64,000 bases of DNA, from positions 7,906,501 through 7,970,500 of the forward strand of contig NZ_CP047146.1 of NCBI RefSeq assembly GCF_009834125.1. The letters run 5' to 3'. Position numbers and translations under genes: made by a program. The DNA comes from Streptomyces sp. GS7 (GTDB lineage: Bacteria; Actinomycetota; Actinomycetes; Streptomycetales; Streptomycetaceae). Positions 18,661-28,309 of the stretch are shown piece after piece (position 1 is the first letter of the stretch; each line of letters starts with the position of its first letter). Below the pieces are notes generated by a model. That model was given only the letters and a program-made list of their open reading frames with translations, was not told the DNA's origin and did no database searches.

Positions 18661-21600
18661 ATGCCGGGCTCACTGGCTGTGCTGCGTGACAGCCACCGGA
18701 AGGAAGCGGAAGACCTGCTGGCGCGGGCCGTTGAAGAGGAGGTGCGCCGCTCGGGCGGCCGGCTGGACGGGGCCGCGCTGCTCAGCCGGGCGCGCGCGGC
18801 GCTGGACGATCTGGCGGCCTCCGCGGCCGAGGAGTACGACGCGTACGTCCGCGCGCTGGACGAGGCGGCGGCCGGTCGGCAGTCGCTCTCCGGGCGGCTG
18901 TCGCGCAAGCAGCTGAGCACCCCGACGGTGACGACGCTGGTGGCGGCGGTGGCCGCGTTCGGTACGGACCTCCTGTACGGCACGGGCGGCGGCCCGGCGC
19001 TCGCCGCCGGCTCGGCCGTCCTGGTGGCCGGCGCGGTGGCGACGGTCCTGAAGCTGACCGCTGGTCACTTCCCGGCGGCGCACCAACAGGCCGGTCTGCG
19101 CGGCCAGCCGGGCGGCCCGGAGCAGCTGCGGCTCCAGTGGCTGACGGCTCTGGAGGTGCGCGGGATCCGGCCGTTCCTCGACCAGCAGCGGATGCTGACG
19201 GCGGCGGCGAGGGGCGGCGGCTCGAAGTCCAAGCCCACCGCCTCGAAGACCGCCCGGGGGCCTCAGCTGCGCGGCGCGGACCGCAGCGCGGCGGCCCGCC
19301 AGCGGTCCGTGCTGGAGCAGTCGTTCACGCAACTCCCGCGCCCGGACGGCCCGTTCGCCGGGCGACGCGCCGAGCTGACGCAGATCGCGCAGTGGGTGCA
19401 CGCGGGCCGCGCGAGCACCGAGACCAAGCCGATCGTGGTGGTGCTGCACGGCGAGCCGGGCTCCGGGCGGACGGCGCTCGCGGTGCGGGCCGCGCATCAG
19501 CTGCGCGATCAGTTCCGCGGCGCGTGCGTGGTGGATCTGCGCGGTGACACCCCTGGCGAGGTGCCGCTGCCGACCCGGGACGCCCTGATGCATCTGCTCA
19601 ACCGCCTCGGCGCCCCGCGCGAGCAGCTGCTGTTCCGCGAGCGCCCGTCCCAGGAGCAGCACGTCAAACGGCTCACCGAGATCTACCACCAGCATCTGAC
19701 CGGCCTGCCGGTGACGGTGCTGCTGGACGACGCCTCGGACGCCGAGCAGGTGCGCGCCCTGGTGCCGGACCGCTCCGACAGCCTGGTGCTGGTCACCTCC
19801 CGGGAGCCGCTGGAGCTGCCGGCGGACCTGGAAGCGTGGGTGCACCAGCTGCCGGTGGGCGCGCTGGACGCGGCGGGCACCGAGGAACTGCTGCGGTCGG
19901 CCGCCTCCGGGGACGAGCCGCCGGGCGAGACGGCCCCGTACGACTCGCAGGCGATCGACCGGATCTCCGAGCTGTGCGCGGGCCTGCCGCTGGCGCTGCG
20001 GGTGGCGGGCTCGTCGCTGGAGACGCGCTCGCCCGCCTCGCTGGCCACGGACCTGGCCGCCCACGACGGGGGGCCGGTGGAGCGGGCCCTGTCGCTGCGC
20101 TACGCGGACCAGGCGCCGCAGGCCCGGCAGTTGCTGCGCCGGCTGGCCCTGGTGGGCCGGGCGAGCCTGGGCGTGGCCGCCGCCGCGGCGCTGCTGGGCG
20201 TGGCGAACTCGGAGGCGGAGCAGCGGCTGGCGGCGCTGGTCGGGGCCGGCCTGATCGAGCACGTCCGCGGTGAGCGCTACCGCCTGCACGCGCTGGTGCA
20301 CGGCTTCGCGCACGCCCGGCTGATGGCCGAGGAGGAGCCGGCCGAGCGCAGCGCGGCCCAGGAGCGGCTGATCCGCGGCTACGCGGAGCTGGCCGACTCG
20401 GTGATCCGGCTGGTGGACGGCAACACGTCGACCCGCGCCGACCGCTTCGGTTCGCACGGCTTCACGTCCCTGGACGCGGCCCTGCAGTGGCTGGACGACG
20501 AGACCAGCTTCATCACGGCCGCGCTGCGGCACGCCGATCAGGACGTCGACCAGGCGACGGTCTCGCATCTGCTGGGCGCGCTGTGCGACTACTGCCTGCT
20601 GCGCGGCGACCTCTACCGCCTGGGCGAGCTGAGCGAGCTGACCCGGGCGGTCGGCCAGGGGCTGCTGGTGCGCTCGGTGCAGTGGCGCACGGGTGTCGCC
20701 GCCCGGCAGCTGGGCGAGCTGGACCGGGCCCGGACGACCCTGTCGTCGGTGGTCGACCTCTACTTCGAGGCGCAGCACCCGGTGGGCGCCGCCCGTGCGC
20801 TGCGCGACCTGGGCATCACGCTCCAGCACCAGGGCAACCTCACCGAAGCCGCGGCCAAGCTGCGCGAGGCGCTGGATCTCCAGGCCGGCCCCGACATGCA
20901 CGGCGACCGGGCGTGGACGCTGCACGCCCTGGCCGCGGTGGAGCGGGACCGGGCGGGGATCTCCGAGGCGCTCACCATGCTGCGGGAGTCGCTGGAGCTC
21001 CATGAGGAGAGCGAGAGCATCCACGGCCAGGCGTGGGCGCACTTCCAGCGCGGCCAGGTGTATCTCCGGATGGGCGACGTCCCCCGCGCCGAGGCCGCGC
21101 TCCAGTCGGCGATGGAGCTCTACGGCCGTACCCACGACGACCGGGGCACGGCCTGGGCGATGACCCAGCTGGCGCGGGCCCGCCTGGTGGACGGCGACCC
21201 CGGCCCCGCGGTGGACCAGCTGCGCCAGGCGCTGCCGCTGCACCACCAGCACGAGGACGCGCGCGGTGAGGCGTGGACGATGTACTACCTCGGCCAGGCC
21301 CTGGAGGAGCGCGGTGAGCACGACGCGGCGCTGCGGCAGCTGGAGCGCTCGCGGAACATGTTCAGCCGGATGCAGGACGCGTACGGCCTCGCCTGCGCCC
21401 GGCACCATGCGGGCCGGGTCACCCGGGACCTGCGGGCCGAGCAGACCGGCTCGCTGCGCAACAGCGGCTTCGCCCGGCAGCTGCTCCAGGACGCCCGCAA
21501 GGACTTCCAGCGGATCGGGGTGGCGCACGGTGAGGCGTGGTCCCTGCTGGAGTTGGTGATCATCGACGCCGGCAACGGCCGCGCGGCCCAGGCTCTGGAG

Positions 21601-21936
21601 CTGGCGGACGAGGCCGCGCAGATCTTCGCCGGATACGGCGACAAGCGCGGCGAGGACTGGTCGCGCTTCCTGCGGTGCACCCTGCTGCCGTTCGCCTCAC
21701 CGGGCGGTTCGGTGGTGGGTGTGGCCGTGGCGCAGGAGGAGCTGGCCCAGCTGATCCGGGAGTCGCACGACGGCCGGGACTCCAAGCTGGAGGACTGCGC
21801 GCAGACCTTCGCGCTGCTGCTGGAGCGCGGTGTGGAGCCGGAGACGGGATGGCAGGCGTGGCGGCTCGGCATGGTGCCGAACCGCCACGCCCGGGAGATC
21901 ATGGGGGTGCCGGTCGCGCCGTCGGCCGTGGACTGA
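18661..21936 (+). CDS. Membrane-associated STAND NTPase with TPR repeats
   Basis: 1091-aa protein. An N-terminal helical part is followed by two hydrophobic segments (about 88-106 and 112-132), suggesting membrane attachment. An NB-ARC-like NTPase follows: P-loop GEPGSGRT (264-271), Walker B VTVLLDDASD (about 345-354), the GLPLAL motif, and a winged-helix region near 490-560. From about 640 to 1050 come TPR repeats. The P-loop lysine is replaced by Arg270, which may weaken ATP hydrolysis. A GGAGGGGG site precedes the ATG. Such proteins act as signalling hubs or regulators; unlike SARP/AfsR types it lacks an N-terminal DNA-binding domain. Its partner is unknown. Confidence 0.85.
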   Translation: MPGSLAVLRDSHRKEAEDLLARAVEEEVRRSGGRLDGAALLSRARAALDDLAASAAEEYDAYVRALDEAAAGRQSLSGRLSRKQLSTPTVTTLVAAVAAFGTDLLYGTGGGPALAAGSAVLVAGAVATVLKLTAGHFPAAHQQAGLRGQPGGPEQLRLQWLTALEVRGIRPFLDQQRMLTAAARGGGSKSKPTASKTARGPQLRGADRSAAARQRSVLEQSFTQLPRPDGPFAGRRAELTQIAQWVHAGRASTETKPIVVVLHGEPGSGRTALAVRAAHQLRDQFRGACVVDLRGDTPGEVPLPTRDALMHLLNRLGAPREQLLFRERPSQEQHVKRLTEIYHQHLTGLPVTVLLDDASDAEQVRALVPDRSDSLVLVTSREPLELPADLEAWVHQLPVGALDAAGTEELLRSAASGDEPPGETAPYDSQAIDRISELCAGLPLALRVAGSSLETRSPASLATDLAAHDGGPVERALSLRYADQAPQARQLLRRLALVGRASLGVAAAAALLGVANSEAEQRLAALVGAGLIEHVRGERYRLHALVHGFAHARLMAEEEPAERSAAQERLIRGYAELADSVIRLVDGNTSTRADRFGSHGFTSLDAALQWLDDETSFITAALRHADQDVDQATVSHLLGALCDYCLLRGDLYRLGELSELTRAVGQGLLVRSVQWRTGVAARQLGELDRARTTLSSVVDLYFEAQHPVGAARALRDLGITLQHQGNLTEAAAKLREALDLQAGPDMHGDRAWTLHALAAVERDRAGISEALTMLRESLELHEESESIHGQAWAHFQRGQVYLRMGDVPRAEAALQSAMELYGRTHDDRGTAWAMTQLARARLVDGDPGPAVDQLRQALPLHHQHEDARGEAWTMYYLGQALEERGEHDAALRQLERSRNMFSRMQDAYGLACARHHAGRVTRDLRAEQTGSLRNSGFARQLLQDARKDFQRIGVAHGEAWSLLELVIIDAGNGRAAQALELADEAAQIFAGYGDKRGEDWSRFLRCTLLPFASPGGSVVGVAVAQEELAQLIRESHDGRDSKLEDCAQTFALLLERGVEPETGWQAWRLGMVPNRHAREIMGVPVAPSAVD

Positions 21937-21980
21937 CGTCGTCGGCGTACGGCGCGTCAGCGTCGCACGGCATCACGGTA

Positions 21981-22011
21981 CGGCTCGCTGACCGCTCGGG
22001 TCAGCGAGCCG
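21981..22011. terminator. Hairpin after STAND gene
   Basis: Perfect 13-bp arms CGGCTCGCTGACC and GGTCAGCGAGCCG with loop GCTCG, between convergent genes. Confidence 0.7.
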
Positions 22012-22106
22012 CCGGGCGCGCCGGCCGACCGCTGCCAGACGGCCGGCCCCAGGCCGCCACCCGGTCATCGCCCCCGCGGGCCGCCGGGGCTTGGGGTCTC
22101 CGGGCG

Positions 22107-22352
22107 TCAGGTGGTCTTCGGATCGGAGGCCGCCGCGGCGGCCGGGGTGGTGCCCGCCTCGCCGTCCTCCGGCGCCTCCTCGAAGTTCACCTTCCGCATC
22201 TGCTTGTTCATGGACTTCAGCAGGAGCCAGGTGACACCGCCCATGATCGCGAAGACGATGAAGCCGAGGACGCCGGGGGTCACCTTGTCCTTGTCGAAGC
22301 TGTCGGCAAGGGTGACGAAGTGCGTCAGGGCGAGGGTGCTGGTCGCGCTCAT
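22107..22352 (-). CDS. Small single-pass membrane protein downstream of mca
   Basis: 81-aa protein with one membrane helix (GVLGFIVFAIMGGVTWLLL, about residues 27-45) and a charged, Ala-rich cytoplasmic tail. Two ATGs are adjacent; the second (22352) is better spaced from the GAGG inside the end of mca. It starts 8 bp past the mca stop, so it is in an operon and probably translationally coupled. I recall a small membrane protein in this place in other Streptomyces; its function is unknown. Confidence 0.8.
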   Translation of the reverse strand: MSATSTLALTHFVTLADSFDKDKVTPGVLGFIVFAIMGGVTWLLLKSMNKQMRKVNFEEAPEDGEAGTTPAAAAASDPKTT

Positions 22353-22359
22353 CATGGCC

Positions 22360-23232
22360 TCAATTGTTGCGGATGCCCGTGAAGAGGTCGTCCTCGGGGA
22401 GGGAAGTGTCCACGAGCGACTTCGCGAGCTCGTATTCCTCCGTCGGCCAGACCTCGCGCTGGATGTCCATCGGGACCCGGAACCACCCGCCGTCGGGGTC
22501 GATCTGGGTGGCGTGCGCGATCAGCGCCTTGTCGCGGATCTCGAAGAAGTCGGCGCACGGGATGTAGGTGGTCAGGGTGCGCTCGCGCTGCTCGAACTGC
22601 TTCCAGCGCTCCAGCCACTCCCCGTACGGCGAGTCCATGCCGCGGGCCAGCAGCGCCTCGTGGAGCGCGATGGTGCGCGGCTTGTTGAAGCCCTGGTTGT
22701 AGTAGAGCTTCTGCGGCTGCCAGGGCTCGCCGGCCTCCGGGTACTTCTCCGGGTCGCCGGCCGCCTCGAAGGCCACCATCGTGATCTTGTGGGTCATGAT
22801 GTGGTCCGGGTGCGGGTAGCCGCCGTTCTCGTCGTAGGTCGTGATGACCTGCGGCTTGAACTCCCGGATCAGCCTGACCAGGCGCCCGGCCGCGGCCTCG
22901 ACGTCCTCAAGCGCGAAGCAGCCCTCGGGCAGCGGCGGCAGCGGGTCGCCCTCGGGCAGCCCGGAGTCGACGAAGCCCAGCCACTCCTGCTTGACGCCGA
23001 GGATCTCCCGGGCCTCGTCCATTTCCTTCTTGCGTACCTCGTGGATGTGCTCCTCGATGTACGGATCGCCCTGGAGTTTCGGGTTGAGAATGGACCCTCG
23101 CTCGCCCCCTGTGCAGGTGACGACCAGCACGTCCACCCCCTCGGACACGTACTTGGCCATGGTGGCCGCACCCTTGCTCGACTCGTCGTCGGGGTGGGCG
23201 TGGACCGCCATCAAACGCAGCTGCTCAGTCAA
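22360..23232 (-). CDS. mca: Mycothiol S-conjugate amidase
   Basis: 290-aa zinc amidase that cleaves mycothiol S-conjugates so that toxins leave the cell as mercapturic acids. It has the PIG-L/GlcNAc-deacetylase fold: HAHPDDES (residues 11-18) carries metal and catalytic residues, with HPDHIMTHK giving the third ligand. The ending region NNQGFNK-like YYNQGFNKPRTI is typical of Mca rather than MshB. The best start is a TTG at 23232, giving TEQLRLMAVHAHPDDES with GAGGATC upstream. It is divergent from the DUF4307 gene, and its presence supports an actinobacterial host with mycothiol. Confidence 0.93.
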   Translation of the reverse strand: MTEQLRLMAVHAHPDDESSKGAATMAKYVSEGVDVLVVTCTGGERGSILNPKLQGDPYIEEHIHEVRKKEMDEAREILGVKQEWLGFVDSGLPEGDPLPPLPEGCFALEDVEAAAGRLVRLIREFKPQVITTYDENGGYPHPDHIMTHKITMVAFEAAGDPEKYPEAGEPWQPQKLYYNQGFNKPRTIALHEALLARGMDSPYGEWLERWKQFEQRERTLTTYIPCADFFEIRDKALIAHATQIDPDGGWFRVPMDIQREVWPTEEYELAKSLVDTSLPEDDLFTGIRNN

Positions 23233-23362
23233 GACTCGATCCTCAGTGAAGCGCCGGAGAAGATGCCTCCTATAGTGACCGAAGCGAGGGGGCGCTGTAT
23301 TCCCTGGGGCGGGGACCCCCCGGGGGTTCTGTTTCCCGGTCCCCGTAGCAGGAGGATGGATC

Positions 23363-23779
23363 ATGGCCGCGGTGCGCGAAGGGCTTCCCGAGGGACGCTA
23401 CGGCCGCTCCGCGGATGAGCGCGCGGACCGCAAACTCAAGATCATCGGCTCGGTGCTGGGCGTCGCGCTGCTCGGCGTGATCGGCTGGGCGGGCGTCTCG
23501 TACATCTCCGGGCAGGAGCTCAGCGGGCGCATCATCACCTGGGACGCGGTCTCCGACCACGCCGTCAAGGTGCACCTGGAAGTCGTCAAGGGCAAGGACG
23601 ACAAGGGCGTCTGCACGCTCCGCTCACAGGCCGTGGACGGCTCCGAGGTCGGGCGCAAGGACGTCACCATCGACCAGCGCTCCGGGCAGGTCGACACCGA
23701 AGTCACGCTGCGGACCACGAAGCGGGCCACCAACGCGGTCCTGGTCGGCTGCACGGCGGCGTCGTCCGGCAACGGCTGA
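23363..23779 (+). CDS. DUF4307 membrane protein
   Basis: 138-aa protein with a short basic cytoplasmic N-terminus, one membrane helix (about 26-46, KIIGSVLGVALLGVIGWAGV) and an extracytoplasmic beta-rich domain. It has two Cys (CTLRSQ and LVGCTA) that could pair. AGGAGG lies 8 nt before the ATG. This is the DUF4307 family usually found beside mca in actinobacteria; its role is unknown. Confidence 0.88.
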   Translation: MAAVREGLPEGRYGRSADERADRKLKIIGSVLGVALLGVIGWAGVSYISGQELSGRIITWDAVSDHAVKVHLEVVKGKDDKGVCTLRSQAVDGSEVGRKDVTIDQRSGQVDTEVTLRTTKRATNAVLVGCTAASSGNG

Positions 23780-24029
23780 CCGGCCCGGCCGGGCGGCCGG
23801 AGCGGCTGCCGCGGAGGGCGTCCGGCGGCGGCCGACACGGACGGACGACCCGCGGGCCGTCCGATGACCGCCTCTGATCAGCGGTGATGCGTTTCTGTGC
23901 CGCCACTGTGAATTTCCTCTTCCCCCTTTTGTGCCGGAATTGTTAGGCTCGTGGTTTCGCCCACCTGTGGAGGCGCAAAGCTTCCTGGTAGGGCGTTTGA
24001 TTTATCCCCAGTACCGACGAGGAGCACCT

Positions 24030-24527
24030 GTGACCCAGACCAGCGAAAACGTCACCTGGCTGACCCAGGAGGCGTATGACCAGCTCAAGGCCGAGCTGGA
24101 GCACCTGTCTGGTCCCGCACGCGACGACATCAAAGAGAAGATCGCTGCGGCCCGCGAGGAAGGTGACCTGAAGGAGAACGCCGGGTACCACGCGGCCAAG
24201 GAAGAGCAGGGCAAGCAGGAGCTCCGCGTACGCCAGCTCAAGCAGCTGCTGGAGAGCGCGAAGGTCGGCGAGGCCCCGGCGGCGAACGGCGTGGTCGCTC
24301 CCGGCATGGTCGTCACCATCGCGTTCGACGGAGACCCGGACGACACCCTGCGGTTCCTGCTGGCCTCGCGGGAGTACGCGAGCGAGGACATCGAGACCTA
24401 CTCCCCGCAGTCGCCGCTGGGGTCCGGCGTGAACGGCAAGAAGGTCGGCGCCGACGCGGAGTACGAGCTCCCCAACGGCAAGAAGGCGAGCGTGAAGATC
24501 CTCGACGCCAAGCCGTACACCGGCTGA
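24030..24527 (+). CDS. greA: Transcription elongation factor GreA
   Basis: 165-aa factor that enters the RNA polymerase secondary channel and stimulates cleavage of backtracked RNA. The N-terminal antiparallel coiled coil carries the acidic tip in AREEGDLKENAGYHAAK, and the C-terminal FKBP-like domain includes SPQSPLGSGVNGKKVGD-like residues. The GTG start at 24030 has GAGGAGC upstream; upstream in-frame ATG codons would add unrelated residues. It is monocistronic with a strong terminator behind it. Confidence 0.96.
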   Translation: MTQTSENVTWLTQEAYDQLKAELEHLSGPARDDIKEKIAAAREEGDLKENAGYHAAKEEQGKQELRVRQLKQLLESAKVGEAPAANGVVAPGMVVTIAFDGDPDDTLRFLLASREYASEDIETYSPQSPLGSGVNGKKVGADAEYELPNGKKASVKILDAKPYTG

Positions 24528-24556
24528 GCCACCGGATAGATCGAAGACGACGCCAC

Positions 24557-24593
24557 GGAAGCGGCCCGGAGCGACAGGCTCCGGGCCGCTTCC
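24557..24593. terminator. Terminator after greA
   Basis: Perfect 16-bp arms (GGAAGCGGCCCGGAGC and its complement) with a GACAG loop, between the convergent stops at 24527 and 24628. Confidence 0.85.
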
Positions 24594-24627
24594 CGTGTGC
24601 GCGCGGCGCCGGTCGTCCCGGCGGGCC

Positions 24628-25500
24628 TCAGGCCGCCGCCGACCGGTACTTGCGCACCGCCAGCGTCCGGAAGACCGCGATGATCAGTACGGACCAGAGC
24701 GCCGAGGCCAGCACCGGGTGCTGCATCGGCCAGGCATCCGGCACCGGATAGTGCGGCGGCAGGTTCCCGAACAGGTCGCGGCAGGCCATGACCGTCGCGC
24801 TGAACGGGTTCCAGTTCGCGATGGCCTGCAGGAACGAGGGCATGTTCTCCGACGGCACGAAGGCGTTGGAGATGAAGGTCAGCGGGAAGAGCCAGATCAG
24901 CCCGCCGGAGGTGGCCGCCTCGGGCGTACGGACCGACAGGCCGATCAGCGCGCCGATCCAGGAGAACGCGTAGCCGAGCAGGAGCAGCAGCGCGAAGCCG
25001 CCCAGCACCTGGGCGATGCTCTCGTGGCTGCGCCAGCCGATCAGCAGCGCGACCACCGCCAGCACCACCAGCGTCAGCGCGGTCTGCACCAGGTCGGCGA
25101 GGGTGCGGCCGGTGAGCACCGCGCCGCGGGACATCGGCAGGGACCGGAACCGGTCGACCAGACCCTTGTGCATGTCGTCGGCGATCCCCGCGCCGGCACC
25201 GGCCGTGGCGAAGGTGACGGTCTGTGCGAAGATGCCCGCCATCAGGAACTCGCGGTATCCGGAAGGGCTGAGGCCCGCACCCGGGACGTTGATGGAGCCG
25301 CCGAACACATAGCTGAACAGCACGACGAACATGACCGGCTGGATCAGCCCGAAAAGGACCACCTCGGGGATCCGCAGCATCCGGAGCAGATTGCGCTTGG
25401 CGACGACCAGGGAGTCGCGCACCGACTGCCCGATGCCGCCGCCCGGGCGCGGGCTCCGGACGTGGGCCTCGCTCCCGGCCGCTTCGGTCACCGCGGTCAT
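24628..25500 (-). CDS. DrrB-type ABC transporter permease
   Basis: 290-aa ABC-2 type permease with about six membrane helices. Characteristic stretches are QPVMFVVLFSYVFGGSI and the loop MHKGLVDRFRSLPMSRGAVLTGRTLADL seen in daunorubicin-resistance exporters. Its ATG overlaps the ATPase stop as ATGA, so the two are translationally coupled and form one exporter. The exported compound is unknown. Convergent to greA. Confidence 0.92.
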   Translation of the reverse strand: MTAVTEAAGSEAHVRSPRPGGGIGQSVRDSLVVAKRNLLRMLRIPEVVLFGLIQPVMFVVLFSYVFGGSINVPGAGLSPSGYREFLMAGIFAQTVTFATAGAGAGIADDMHKGLVDRFRSLPMSRGAVLTGRTLADLVQTALTLVVLAVVALLIGWRSHESIAQVLGGFALLLLLGYAFSWIGALIGLSVRTPEAATSGGLIWLFPLTFISNAFVPSENMPSFLQAIANWNPFSATVMACRDLFGNLPPHYPVPDAWPMQHPVLASALWSVLIIAVFRTLAVRKYRSAAA

Positions 25501-26522
25501 TTCACTCCCGCCTTTCTGCCGGCCTCGCCGGCGGTACGCCCGGCGTCGTCCCCGTCCCCGTCGGTGCCGTTCTCGTCCGCCGCCTCGGCGGTGTGCCCGG
25601 TCAGCGAGATGAAGACGTCGTCGAGGGTCGGGCGGCGCAGCCCGATGTCGTCGATCTCCACCCCGCGGGTGTCCAGTTCGCGGATCACCTCGGCGAGCAG
25701 CTTGGCGCCGCCGGTCACCGGGATGGTGAGCTTGCGGGTGTGCGGTTCGACCGTGCCCTCCCCCTTGGCGAAGGCGCGCAGCACCTGGTCTGCGACGGTG
25801 AGGTGCTCGGGGGCGTGCACCACGACCTCGACCCGCTCGCCGCCGGTGCGCGCCTTGAGCTGGTCGGAGGTGCCGCGGGCGATGACCCTGCCGTGGTCGA
25901 CGACGCAGATGTCGTGCGCCAGCCGGTCGGCCTCCTCCAGGTACTGCGTGGTGAGCAGCAGGGTGGTGCCGCCCGCGACCAGCTCCTGGATGACGTCCCA
26001 CAGCGCCTGGCGGTTACGCGGGTCCAGGCCCGTCGTCGGCTCGTCCATGAACATCACGGGCGGGCTGACGACCAGCGCGGCGGCGAGGTCGAGCCGGCGG
26101 CGCATCCCGCCGGAGTAGGTCTTGGCGATGCGGTCGGCGGCGTCGGAGAGGCTGAACCGCTCCAGCAGCTCACCGGCCCGACGCCGGGCGTCGCGTCCGC
26201 TCATCTGGTAGAGCTGGCCGACCATCACCAGGTTCTCCCGGCCGGTCAAGTACTCGTCCACGGCCGCGAATTGGCCGGACAGGCCGATCGAACGGCGCAC
26301 CGCGTCGGGGTGCGCGAGGACGTCGATGCCGGCGACCCGTGCCGTGCCCCGGTCGGGTCGGAGCAGGGTCGTCAGGACCCGTACGGCGGTGGTCTTGCCC
26401 GCACCGTTCGGGCCGAGCATTCCGAGGACGGTTCCTTCGGGGACGTCGAGGTCGACGCCGTCCAGTGCCCGCACTTCGCCGAAGGTCTTCACCAGGCCTT
26501 CGGCATAAATGGCGCCTGGCAT
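25497..26522 (-). CDS. DrrA-type ABC transporter ATP-binding protein
   Basis: 341-aa ATPase. Walker A GPNGAGKTT (37-45), signature YSGGMRRRL, Walker B VMFMDEPTTGLD, H-loop TTQYLEEAD, and the DrrA-type C-terminal domain ending in GRTAGEAGRKAGVK. The ATG at 26522 begins MPGAIYAEGLVKTFG; a GGGGG precedes it at modest distance. It pairs with the permease that follows. No regulator gene is adjacent, so control is unclear. Confidence 0.93.
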   Translation of the reverse strand: MPGAIYAEGLVKTFGEVRALDGVDLDVPEGTVLGMLGPNGAGKTTAVRVLTTLLRPDRGTARVAGIDVLAHPDAVRRSIGLSGQFAAVDEYLTGRENLVMVGQLYQMSGRDARRRAGELLERFSLSDAADRIAKTYSGGMRRRLDLAAALVVSPPVMFMDEPTTGLDPRNRQALWDVIQELVAGGTTLLLTTQYLEEADRLAHDICVVDHGRVIARGTSDQLKARTGGERVEVVVHAPEHLTVADQVLRAFAKGEGTVEPHTRKLTIPVTGGAKLLAEVIRELDTRGVEIDDIGLRRPTLDDVFISLTGHTAEAADENGTDGDGDDAGRTAGEAGRKAGVK

Positions 26523-26738
26523 ATGGGTACCCCCATGATTTGGGTCAGTTCCAGGTCGAATACTACGTTTGGCGCTTTGGCGCAGCTGTCTACGCGATTT
26601 CGGCATTTCTCCCGCCGCGGGGCACCCTGGCGCGACGGCCCCCCGCGACCGTGCCGCTGCGCGCCGATGCTACTCCTGAACGCGATACATCGCGATACAA
26701 ATGGCAGATTCGTTCGGCCGGCGCCGGTCCCTGCCGGA

Positions 26739-28013
26739 TCAGTCCGCGACGACGTCGTACCCCGCCTCGCGGAGCGCGTCGCGGACCTCCGTGCAGTGGA
26801 CGGGGCCCTTGGTCTCCAGGTGGAGTTCGACCTCGACCTCGGTGAGGCCCAGGCGCGGGTCGGTGCGGACGTGGCCGACGTCGATGACGTTGGCGTCCAC
26901 GACCGACAGGATGCCGAGGAGGTTGGCCAGGGCGCCAGGGCGGTCGGTCAGCCGCAGCCGCAGCGAGAGGTAGCGGCCGGCGGCGGCCATGCCGTGGCGG
27001 AGGATGCGCTGCATCAGGAGCGGGTCGACATTGCCGCCCGAGAGCACCGCCACCACCGGCCCCTCGAAGGAGCGGGGCGCGGAGAGCAGCGCCGCCACCG
27101 GGCTCGCGCCGGCCGGCTCCACGACCAGCTTGGCGCGTTCGAGGCAGAGCAGCAGGGCGCTGGACAGCTCGTCCTCGGAGACCGTACGGACCTCGTCCAC
27201 CAGGGCGTTGACGATCCCGAACGGCACATCGCCGGGCCGCCCGACCTTGATCCCGTCGGCCATCGTCGTCAGCGGCTCGACGGCCACCGGGTGCCCGGCC
27301 GCGAGCGAGGGCGGATAGCAGGCCGCGGCCGCCGCCTGCACGCCGACGACCTTCACATCCGGCCGCAGCGCCTTGACCGCGAGGGCGATGCCCGCCGCGA
27401 GCCCGCCGCCCCCGACCCCGACGACGACCGTCCGCACCTCCGGGCACTGCTCCAGGATCTCCAGGCCGACCGTGCCCTGGCCGGCGATGATGTCGCGGTG
27501 GTCGAAGGGGTGGATGAAGACCGCGCCGGTCTGCCGGGCGTACTCCTGGGCGGCGGCCAGCGTCTCGTCGACGACATGGCCGTGCAGCCGCACCTCGGCG
27601 CCGTACTCGCGGGTCGCCGCGACCTTCGGCAGCGGGGCGCCGACCGGCATGAACACCGTCGAGCGGACGCCCAGCAGGGACGCCGCCAGCGCCACCCCCT
27701 GCGCGTGGTTGCCCGCGCTGGCCGCCACCACACCGGCCGCCCGCTCCTGTGCGCTGAGCCCGGCGATGCGTACGTAGGCGCCGCGGATCTTGAACGAACC
27801 GGTGCGCTGGAGGTTCTCGCACTTGAGGTGGACCGGGGCGCCGACCAGCCCGGACAGATAGCGGCTGCCCTCCATGGCGGTGGCGCGGGAGACGCCGGAG
27901 AGCAGCTTGTGCGCCTCGCGTACGTCCTCGACCGTGATGCCGGCGAGCGGTTCCTCGGCGGCGGGCGCGGATCCGGTGGGCCCCTGCGGGACACCCGGCG
28001 TGTGGTCGGCCAT
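26739..28013 (-). CDS. ilvA: Threonine ammonia-lyase (threonine deaminase)
   Basis: 424-aa PLP enzyme turning L-threonine into 2-oxobutyrate and ammonia, the first step of isoleucine synthesis. The PLP Lys is Lys75 in TGSFKIRGAY, SAGNHAQGVA is the substrate loop, and the phosphate cradle is VVGVGGGGLAAG. A single ACT regulatory domain fills about residues 345-424 (RLRLTDRPGALANLLGIL), so this is the short form with one ACT domain. The ATG at 28013 has no clear ribosome site, so the message may be leaderless. RidA at 1486 could also act on its imine product. Divergent from the MarR gene. Confidence 0.95.
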   Translation of the reverse strand: MADHTPGVPQGPTGSAPAAEEPLAGITVEDVREAHKLLSGVSRATAMEGSRYLSGLVGAPVHLKCENLQRTGSFKIRGAYVRIAGLSAQERAAGVVAASAGNHAQGVALAASLLGVRSTVFMPVGAPLPKVAATREYGAEVRLHGHVVDETLAAAQEYARQTGAVFIHPFDHRDIIAGQGTVGLEILEQCPEVRTVVVGVGGGGLAAGIALAVKALRPDVKVVGVQAAAAACYPPSLAAGHPVAVEPLTTMADGIKVGRPGDVPFGIVNALVDEVRTVSEDELSSALLLCLERAKLVVEPAGASPVAALLSAPRSFEGPVVAVLSGGNVDPLLMQRILRHGMAAAGRYLSLRLRLTDRPGALANLLGILSVVDANVIDVGHVRTDPRLGLTEVEVELHLETKGPVHCTEVRDALREAGYDVVAD

Positions 28014-28309
28014 GCGGCCAGTCTCGCAGTTCGGCCACGAACAGGCTTTTTTGGCCGGATGGCGGACACCCGCGGGCCGTGCGGTGCGCCGGGTATCCCG
28101 CAGGCGCCCGGTCGGGGACGGCAGCGGGCGGGCACCCGACCTGGAACGGCCCGCCCGCCCGCGGCCGTTCCGGCGCCCTTCACGCCGACGTGCCGTGCCG
28201 TGAACCCGTACGCAACGTGACCGCACGCGGCAGCGCCGGTACGGTCCGCGCCGGGTCCGCGTACGCTGTCACCCCATCCATACGCACCTCCATGAAGCGA
28301 GCCCCGGCC

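Noticed and set aside
18670..21528. A 952-codon minus-strand open frame
   Set aside because: Shadow of the STAND-TPR gene; rich in Arg/His/Gln/Leu with no recognisable domain.
25593..28220. An 875-codon plus-strand open frame
   Set aside because: Antisense to the ABC ATPase and ilvA, crosses their intergenic region, no domain.
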